18,596 nucleotides of DNA from JBDHZK01 sp039811865 (GTDB lineage: Bacteria; Actinomycetota; Actinomycetes; Propionibacteriales; Propionibacteriaceae). Position 1 is the stretch's first letter. Every line of letters begins with the position of its first letter. The position numbers and the translations under genes are program-made. A model generated the notes under the pieces. The model was not told the origin of the DNA, did no database searches, and worked only from the letters and a program-made list of their open reading frames with translations. The stretch is taken from NCBI GenBank assembly GCA_039811865.1, contig JBDHZK010000043.1:1-18596 (forward strand), written 5' to 3'. Shown here piece by piece: positions 14,162-18,596 of this stretch.

Positions 14162-14758
14162 TCAGCTGCGGGTCGCGGTGGCGGTCGGCGTTGAACTCGT
14201 GCCGGCCGTCGGGGTCGAACCGGGCGTGGCGCTGGCGGCCGGAGAGGCCGGCGCCGACGACGCGCCGCCGACCGGGGGAAGCGTCCGATACGGCGCCTCG
14301 TCGCGGGAGATCACCGGGATGGTCATCGCAACCTTTTGGCCCGACTGGAAGCTGAGGACGATGTTGGCCAACAGCCCGGCCTTCAGTGCCGGCGAGGTGA
14401 CGACGATGCCCTTGTCCGTGATGGGCACCAGCGTTGCGGCGGGCAGCGGGATCGACGCCGGGCCGGTCACCGTCAGCGGATACTCGCTCTTGCCGTCCGG
14501 GCTGAGGGCATCACCGCTGACGCCGGTCAGCGCGTCGGCATTCTGGGCGATGATGCCGACCGAGAGGAGCCCCGGACCGCTGGCGCCGGCCACGATCAGC
14601 GCCCCGCGCACCTTGATTCCGGCCACGTCGACATTGATGCCGTCCGCGGGCGTGTAGGGCTGCAAGGTCTGCACGTCCATGCCGCAGCCGGTCAGCCCCA
14701 GCGCGGCGAGGGCGATGCCGGTGGCGATCAATCGGCGACGCGTCGTCATCGGTGCCAT
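14162..14758 (-). CDS. LpqE-like lipoprotein
   Basis: A predicted exported lipoprotein of 198 residues. The signal peptide has a TRRRLI run (possible Tat motif), a hydrophobic core and lipobox LTGC, so lipidation is at C25. The mature part (about 30-155) is a beta-rich domain with VAGIKVRGALIVAG. The C-terminus (about 165-198) is a low-complexity Ala/Ser/Thr/Pro tail (SPAASATPGSTPTAGTSSTP). In mycobacteria lpqE sits beside carD-ispD-ispF; the position and type here match, so an LpqE-like (possibly copper-chaperone-fold) role is inferred mainly from synteny. ATG 14758 has AAGGGGGGA 5 nt upstream; ATG 14749 is an alternative. Confidence 0.8.
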   Translation of the reverse strand: MAPMTTRRRLIATGIALAALGLTGCGMDVQTLQPYTPADGINVDVAGIKVRGALIVAGASGPGLLSVGIIAQNADALTGVSGDALSPDGKSEYPLTVTGPASIPLPAATLVPITDKGIVVTSPALKAGLLANIVLSFQSGQKVAMTIPVISRDEAPYRTLPPVGGASSAPASPAASATPGSTPTAGTSSTPTATATRS

Positions 14759-14800
14759 CGGGTCCCCCCTTGAAAACGGCCCATTCTTGGGTTCGGCCGT

Positions 14801-14830
14801 AGCCTAGTGTCCTTGGTTGGCACTCCTCAA
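14801..14830 (-). promoter_or_regulatory. Promoter of the LpqE-like gene
   Basis: On the minus strand, TTGAGG (14825-14830) is separated by 18 bp from TAGGCT (14801-14806), the best -35/-10 pair in the window. It predicts a start near 14794 and a leader of about 35 nt containing the AAGGGGGGA ribosome site. Confidence 0.6.
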
Positions 14831-15102
14831 CGGATTGGGTCATTCGCGCTCGTCAATCCGCCTGCAGTGCGGTCCGCGGCTCCGGGACAAGACCGTCGAG
14901 GGGCCAGGGGACGTCCGGTTCGAAAACCGCGCACGAGCTTTCAGCGTGCCGGCGTCGGCTGGCGTGTCCGATCCCTGGACTACGGATTTGACCCGGCCGG
15001 AGGGGAAGAGGGGACCCTGACCAGCACAGCCTGGTGCCGGTGTCAACCCCCATTCCTGAGCTGACTAGCGCAGACGATGCTGGGTTGAGAGACCGGACGT
15101 GC

Positions 15103-15108
15103 TACCAT
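15103..15108 (+). promoter_or_regulatory. Candidate -10 of carD
   Basis: TACCAT predicts a start near 15115, giving a leader of about 20 nt that contains AAAGGGG (15118-15124) 10 nt before ATG 15135. The -35 region is poor; TTGAGA at 15085-15090 is only 12 bp away. Confidence 0.45.
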
Positions 15109-15134
15109 TGACTGCGGAAAGGGGTCTTGAGGAT

Positions 15135-15620
15135 ATGACTTTTGCAGTCGGCGAAACGGTGGTCTACCCCAATCATGGAGCGGCCGTCATCGAAGACATC
15201 GAAACCCGCAAGATCAAGGGCGAAGACAAGCTCTACCTGGTTCTCCGAATTGTCGGCCAGAACGACCTGGTCGTCCGCGTTCCCGCCTGCAACCTCGACC
15301 TGGTCGGCGTGCGGGATGTTGTCGACGCGGCGGGGCTGGAGCGAGTGTTCGGCGTCCTGCGGGCACCCCATGCCGAGGAGCCGACCAACTGGTCCCGGCG
15401 TTACAAGGCGAACCTGGAGAAGCTGCATTCCGGGAATGTGATGAAGGTCGCCGAGGTCGTCCGTGACCTTTGGCGCCGTGAGCGCGAGCGTGGGCTGTCC
15501 GCGGGCGAGAAGCGGATGCTGGCCAAGGCTCGCCAGATCCTGGTCTCCGAACTCGCTTTGGCCGAGCGCGTGAACGAGGATCGGGCCGAGGTCCTGCTCG
15601 ACGAGGTCCTCGCCTCCTGA
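15135..15620 (+). CDS. carD: CarD family transcriptional regulator
   Basis: Global RNA polymerase-binding regulator that stabilises the open complex and is essential in mycobacteria. The 161-residue product is nearly the same length as mycobacterial CarD. The N-terminal RNAP-interaction domain (FAVGETVVYPNHGAAVIEDIE...) is followed by the helical DNA-binding C-domain. The latter contains NWSRRYKANLEKL, whose tryptophan corresponds to the residue that wedges into the promoter -10 region, and the LAKARQILVSELALAERV helix. ATG 15135 is preferred over upstream in-frame codons because the conserved start MTFxVGETVVYPxHG begins there. It is followed after 10 nt by ispD. Confidence 0.96.
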   Translation: MTFAVGETVVYPNHGAAVIEDIETRKIKGEDKLYLVLRIVGQNDLVVRVPACNLDLVGVRDVVDAAGLERVFGVLRAPHAEEPTNWSRRYKANLEKLHSGNVMKVAEVVRDLWRRERERGLSAGEKRMLAKARQILVSELALAERVNEDRAEVLLDEVLAS

Positions 15621-15630
15621 CGGGCCTTCG

Positions 15631-16335
15631 TTGAGGCAAGCACAAGAGCCGGTCGTCGCCGTGGTGGTGGCGGCCGGCTCTGGCGTCCGCATGGGGGCGT
15701 CCGCGCCGAAGGCATTGTTGGAACTCGACGGGCGTCCGCTGGTGCGTTGGTCGGTGGAGGCGATGGCGGCGGGCGGGGCCCAGCACGTGCTGGTCGTGGT
15801 TGCTCCCGGGCTGGAGGATCTGTTCGCCGCCGCCCTGCATGGGGCTCGGGTCGAATGGAGCCTGGTGGCCGGCGGCAGCGAGCGACAAGACTCGGTGCGC
15901 AACGGGCTCAGGGCGATCGCGGCAGATCCCCGGCTGCGGGGCTGCCGGGTCGTCCTGGTGCACGACGCGGCCCGGCCCCTCGTCCCGGCGAGCGTCGTCA
16001 GGAGCGTTGCGGACGCGGTGTTGGCCGGCGCGCGCGCCGTGATCCCGGTGATCCCGGTGGTAGATACCGTCCGTCGGGTGAGTGCCGAAGGCTCCGTGGT
16101 CGTCGATCGGGCCAGCCTGCGCGCAGTCCAGACGCCACAAGGGTTCGATCGGGACGCTCTCCTGTCCGCCCACGACGAGGTGCATCGGCTGGGCTTGCCC
16201 TTCACCGATGACGCCGGGGTCTGCGAGGCCGTCGGGTATCCCGTCGTCCTGGTGCCCGGCTCGCGGGACGCCCACAAGGTCACCGAGCCGCTCGATCTGG
16301 TTTTGGCGCACGCGATCCTCAAGGAGCGTGGATGA
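15631..16335 (+). CDS. ispD: 2-C-methyl-D-erythritol 4-phosphate cytidylyltransferase
   Basis: Third step of the MEP isoprenoid pathway: CTP plus MEP gives CDP-ME (EC 2.7.7.60). In the 234-residue product, the nucleotide-binding motif VVVAAGSGVRMGASAPKAL is at the N-terminus. VAGGSERQDSVRNGL, VLVHDAARPLVP and VQTPQGFDRDAL follow in the family order, ending with the HKVTEPLDLVLA segment. TTG 15631 is the likely start, because the conserved strand begins about 8 residues later and no ATG or better GTG lies between; no strong ribosome site is seen, consistent with coupling to carD 10 nt upstream. The stop overlaps the ispF start. Confidence 0.94.
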   Translation: MRQAQEPVVAVVVAAGSGVRMGASAPKALLELDGRPLVRWSVEAMAAGGAQHVLVVVAPGLEDLFAAALHGARVEWSLVAGGSERQDSVRNGLRAIAADPRLRGCRVVLVHDAARPLVPASVVRSVADAVLAGARAVIPVIPVVDTVRRVSAEGSVVVDRASLRAVQTPQGFDRDALLSAHDEVHRLGLPFTDDAGVCEAVGYPVVLVPGSRDAHKVTEPLDLVLAHAILKERG

Positions 16336-16820
16336 TGCGCACCGGCATCGGCGTGGACGTCCATCGCTTCGCCCCGGGCGTCCCGATGCACGTGGCGGGG
16401 TTGTTCTTTCCCGCCGAGCCGCGTGGGCTCGAGGGGCATTCCGACGGTGATGTGGCTGCCCACGCCGCCTGCGACGCCCTGCTCGGCGCCGCCGGGCTGG
16501 GCGACCTCGGCAGCAACTACGGGACGTCCGATCCGGACTGGGCGGGGGCGTCCGGCATCGCCTTCTTGACCGAGACCGCTCGGCGGGTCCGGGCGGCCGG
16601 ATTCGAGATCGAGAACGTCGCGGTGCAGGTGATCGGCAACCGGCCCCGCCTGAACACCCGTCGCCGTGAGGCGGAGGCCGCATTGAGCTCGGCCGTAGGT
16701 GCCCCGGTGAGCGTGTCCGCGACGACGACTGACGGCCTCGGGCTCACCGGCCGCGGCGAGGGTCTAGCGGCGATCGCCACCGCCCTGGTTAGCACCCGGC
16801 CCGGCCTCCCTTCCTCGTGA
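16332..16820 (+). CDS. ispF: 2-C-methyl-D-erythritol 2,4-cyclodiphosphate synthase
   Basis: Fifth step of the MEP pathway: cyclises CDP-ME 2-phosphate to MEcPP with release of CMP (EC 4.6.1.12). The product has 162 residues, a typical length, and the family is trimeric with zinc. Metal ligands D9 and H11 (GVDVHRF) and H43 (EGHSDGD) are visible, as are LGDLGSNYGTSDP and the C-terminal TTTDGLGLTGRGEGLAAIA. ATG 16332 overlaps the ispD stop by 4 nt (ATGA); AAGGAG lies 5 nt upstream. ATG 16335 is an equally acceptable start at 8-nt spacing. The intermediate ispE is not in the window. Confidence 0.95.
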   Translation: MMRTGIGVDVHRFAPGVPMHVAGLFFPAEPRGLEGHSDGDVAAHAACDALLGAAGLGDLGSNYGTSDPDWAGASGIAFLTETARRVRAAGFEIENVAVQVIGNRPRLNTRRREAEAALSSAVGAPVSVSATTTDGLGLTGRGEGLAAIATALVSTRPGLPSS

Positions 16821-16835
16821 CCGAGGAAAATGCGA

Positions 16836-16863
16836 AGGCCCCGGGAGCGAACTCCCGGGGCCT
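16836..16863. terminator. Bidirectional hairpin between ispF and metallopeptidase gene
   Basis: A perfect 12-bp stem (AGGCCCCGGGAG, 16836-16847, with 16852-16863) and a CGAA loop, 15 nt after the ispF stop and 11 nt after the minus-strand peptidase stop. On the minus strand it is followed by TCGCATTTTCC, a weak T-run, so it probably serves both convergent genes. Confidence 0.8.
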
Positions 16864-16874
16864 CACTGCTTCGG

Positions 16875-18080
16875 TCATTCCACCTGCGAATCTGGAGCGG
16901 TGTAGGTGTTGCACTGCCCGATCGAGGTGTTGGTCAGGCCGCGCTTGAACCAGAACTCGCGCGACTTTCCATGCCCGTGGTTGCCGACGACGTTGGGGTC
17001 ACCGCTCAGGATGTCGTCGCCGATGTTGAAGGAGATCTGAGCCAAGTCTTCCTTCTCGCCGTCGGTGATATTGCGCGATTGCGCCACGGAGTCGAAGAAC
17101 AGCCCCGAGAAGCAGTCCGCCTGGGTCTCCAAGCGCCGGCTGTAGATCAGGCCGGAGGGCTTGCCCAGTTTTTGCTCCCACGCGGCCGAGGCGATGAGGA
17201 TCCCCGTGCGTCCCTGGACGGCATGCCCGAACTCGTGGGCCAGGACGGCGTCGAGGGCAAGGCGGTGCGTGCGGTACTGCGACGGCAGGATGGTCAACAC
17301 GTCGACCGCGAAGTAGACCTGCTGATCGCCGCCGCAGTAGAAGGCGTTGCGGGTGGGCGCCTTGCCGCACTTGGTGGTGATCTGTGAGGTGTACACGGTG
17401 ACCGAGGGCCGCGGCATCTGGAATCCGGCGGCCTTCATCGGCGGCTCCCACACCTTCATCAGGCAGGCGGTCAACTCGTTGAGGTACGACTGGGCCTGGG
17501 CTGTGGACCCGCCGCCCACGCTGAACGCAGGCGGCTCGCACCGCGTGGGGACGTCGATCTGCTGTTTGTAGATGGCGTTTTGCTCCAGCATCGTCGTCGC
17601 CTCCTCATACGTCTCCGGTTGAGGCAACTCGGGCGGGTTCAGGTCGGCCGGCGGAGCCTTGTAGCCCTCGTTCTTGTAGCCCTGATCCTGCTGGCCAGGG
17701 CCACCGCCGCCGCCGAGAAGCGACAACCCGATCAGGCCGATGACGGCCAGGGCGCACAGCGCGCCGAGGGCCAAGAGGATCTTCCCCAGAGGGCTCTTCT
17801 TCCGCGGTTGCTGGAATCCGCCCGGCGCCGGGTACTGGGGTTGCTGGAAGCCACCTGGCTGCGGATACCCCTGTTGCTGCGGGAAGCCCTGCGGTTGCTG
17901 GGGGAAGCCCTGCGGCGCCGGGAAGCCTCCCGGTGCCGGGTACCCGACCGGCCGTTGCCCGGCACCAGGGGCTCCCCACTGCGGCTGCTGCCCCGGGCCG
18001 TAGTGGCCGCCGAACTGCCCTTGATTCCATTGCGGACGGGGCTGATTCCACCCCTGCTGACCCCACGGTTGTTGCGTCAC
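16875..18080 (-). CDS. Neutral zinc metallopeptidase, membrane-anchored, YpfJ-like
   Basis: Predicted membrane-anchored zinc peptidase of the putative neutral zinc metallopeptidase (YpfJ) family; substrate unknown. In the 401-residue product, residues 1-92 are Pro/Gln/Gly-rich with repeated GFPQQP/GGFQQP units. RKK then precedes a transmembrane helix (about 100-121), with the rest presumably outside. The catalytic motif is HEFGH (H282-H286), with a likely third ligand in LETQADCFSGLF. Several cysteines (RCEPP, TACLM, TKCGK, YCGG, QCNT) could form disulfides. GTG 18080 has no Shine-Dalgarno, but TACCCT lies 6 nt upstream, so the mRNA is probably leaderless. A truncated paralogue lies immediately upstream on the same strand. 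Confidence 0.88.
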   Translation of the reverse strand: MTQQPWGQQGWNQPRPQWNQGQFGGHYGPGQQPQWGAPGAGQRPVGYPAPGGFPAPQGFPQQPQGFPQQQGYPQPGGFQQPQYPAPGGFQQPRKKSPLGKILLALGALCALAVIGLIGLSLLGGGGGPGQQDQGYKNEGYKAPPADLNPPELPQPETYEEATTMLEQNAIYKQQIDVPTRCEPPAFSVGGGSTAQAQSYLNELTACLMKVWEPPMKAAGFQMPRPSVTVYTSQITTKCGKAPTRNAFYCGGDQQVYFAVDVLTILPSQYRTHRLALDAVLAHEFGHAVQGRTGILIASAAWEQKLGKPSGLIYSRRLETQADCFSGLFFDSVAQSRNITDGEKEDLAQISFNIGDDILSGDPNVVGNHGHGKSREFWFKRGLTNTSIGQCNTYTAPDSQVE

Positions 18081-18086
18081 AGGGTC

Positions 18087-18092
18087 AGGGTA
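18087..18092 (-). promoter_or_regulatory. Candidate -10 of metallopeptidase gene (leaderless)
   Basis: TACCCT on the minus strand is followed by 6 nt and then the GTG start at 18080, the same geometry as gpmA and senX3. If functional, the gene has its own promoter in the 60-bp gap after the paralogue. Confidence 0.4.
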
Positions 18093-18140
18093 GCCGTGGG
18101 AGGAATCAAACGAGGCCTTCGAAATCGATGGGCGCGTGGG

Positions 18141-18596
18141 CTACTCAACTTCGTCGGCGGGGGCGACGAAGGTATTGCAGATCCCGATGGTGACGGTCCC
18201 TAGCCCTCGCGTCATCCAAAGGCGCCGGGAGGAGGCACGTCCATGGTCGCCGACCGCGTCGGGATCGTTGTTGATCGAGTCGTCACCAACCGCTGCGGCG
18301 CTCTCGACAATCGCCACCCGATCGCCCAGCCCCAGTCCGGAGGCTTGCGCGATCGAGTTCAGGAACAGTCCGGCGAAGCAATCCGCCTGGGTTTCGCCCC
18401 GGCGGCCGTACTCGAGGCCGGCGGGGCGATTCAGACCCGCTTGCCGTCGCCAAATCATCTCGCCGCCGAGAATGCCGGTGCGGTGCTGGATCGCGTGACC
18501 GAACTCATGGGCCAGCACATAGCCGATCACGAACCGGTTCGCGCCCAGCCGCGGGGCCATCACGGTCAACACATCGGTGGCGATGTAGATCCGCTG
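18141..18596 (-). CDS. Neutral zinc metallopeptidase paralogue (5' end beyond window)
   Basis: The C-terminal 151 codons of a second YpfJ-like peptidase; the frame is open to the window edge, so the N-terminus is not seen. Visible: QRIYIATDVLTVMAP, catalytic HEFGHAIQHRTGI, GETQADCFAGLFLNSIAQ and a GICNTF ending. Each aligns with the downstream paralogue (QQVYFAVDVLTILP, HEFGHAVQGRTGI, LETQADCFSGLF, GQCNTY). The two genes are in tandem on the same strand, 60 bp apart, a likely old duplication because many positions differ. The TTG at 18572 is not the true start, since the conserved alignment continues upstream of it. Confidence 0.88.
   Translation of the reverse strand, partial: QRIYIATDVLTVMAPRLGANRFVIGYVLAHEFGHAIQHRTGILGGEMIWRRQAGLNRPAGLEYGRRGETQADCFAGLFLNSIAQASGLGLGDRVAIVESAAAVGDDSINNDPDAVGDHGRASSRRLWMTRGLGTVTIGICNTFVAPADEVE

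Larger units (their letters stand above)
14759..15134. other. Divergent intergenic region between lipoprotein gene and carD
   Basis: These 376 bp hold the lipoprotein promoter (14801-14830) and the carD promoter and ribosome site (about 15103-15124). The middle, about 14831-15080, shows only a small CGGTT-CGAA-AACCG hairpin near 14920. I see no credible ORF, tRNA or other RNA gene there. Confidence 0.6.

Noticed and set aside
14909..14945. tRNA T-arm-like string (GGTTCGAAA)
   Set aside because: The bases after the loop do not pair properly (A instead of the invariant C61), and no anticodon or acceptor arms can be drawn around it.
15085..15108. TTGAGA/TACCAT as a carD -35/-10 pair
   Set aside because: The spacer is only 12 bp; TACCAT is kept alone as a candidate -10.

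Overview
The window is high-GC actinobacterial chromosome. The best clue to lineage is an operon for the biotin-dependent transcarboxylase (5S, 12S and 1.3S subunits), the signature enzyme of the Wood-Werkman propionate cycle. Together with phoU/senX3/regX3 and an lpqE-carD-ispD-ispF order like that of other actinobacteria, it points to Propionibacteriaceae or a close relative. This is inferred from recognised protein families and gene order, not from a search.

Layout. 1-956 (minus): a D-2-hydroxyacid dehydrogenase cut by the window edge. 1219-4933 (plus): four tightly spaced transcarboxylase genes (5S, 12S, a small 87-residue protein with a predicted N-terminal coiled coil, and the 1.3S biotin carrier), closed by a 19-bp hairpin. 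4934-6563: a lineage-specific patch with a second hairpin, an uncharacterised 303-residue protein, and a short predicted transcription unit holding a 16-codon tryptophan-rich ORF that ends at a near-ideal intrinsic terminator. 6564-7946: a DUF998-type membrane protein convergent with a short-chain dehydrogenase. 8004-10288: phosphoglycerate mutase gpmA convergent with a type II NADH dehydrogenase, separated by three consecutive large inverted repeats. 10393-13056: phoU (minus) divergent from senX3-regX3 (plus), with an 11-bp-period direct repeat resembling a PHO box between them. 13169-14128: a divergent ribose-phosphate pyrophosphokinase. 14162-14758 (minus): an LpqE-like lipoprotein. 15135-16820: carD-ispD-ispF, a transcription factor followed by two MEP isoprenoid genes. 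16875-18596 (minus): two tandem neutral zinc metallopeptidase paralogues, the second cut by the edge.

How the genes fit together. The transcarboxylase moves a carboxyl group between methylmalonyl-CoA and pyruvate during propionate fermentation. GpmA (glycolysis) and NDH-2 (NADH reoxidation) belong to the same central energy metabolism. SenX3-RegX3 and PhoU form the phosphate-sensing module, and the repeat between them is a natural autoregulatory site. CarD is an RNA polymerase regulator co-directional with the isoprenoid genes.

The most unusual items are the tryptophan-rich mini-ORF with its terminator, the triple hairpin between gpmA and ndh, the small extra transcarboxylase gene, the Prs with an altered PRPP loop, and the recurrence of a -10-like hexamer 6-8 nt before start codons that lack a Shine-Dalgarno, suggesting leaderless mRNAs. 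I see no rRNA, tRNA, CRISPR array, phage gene or insertion sequence.
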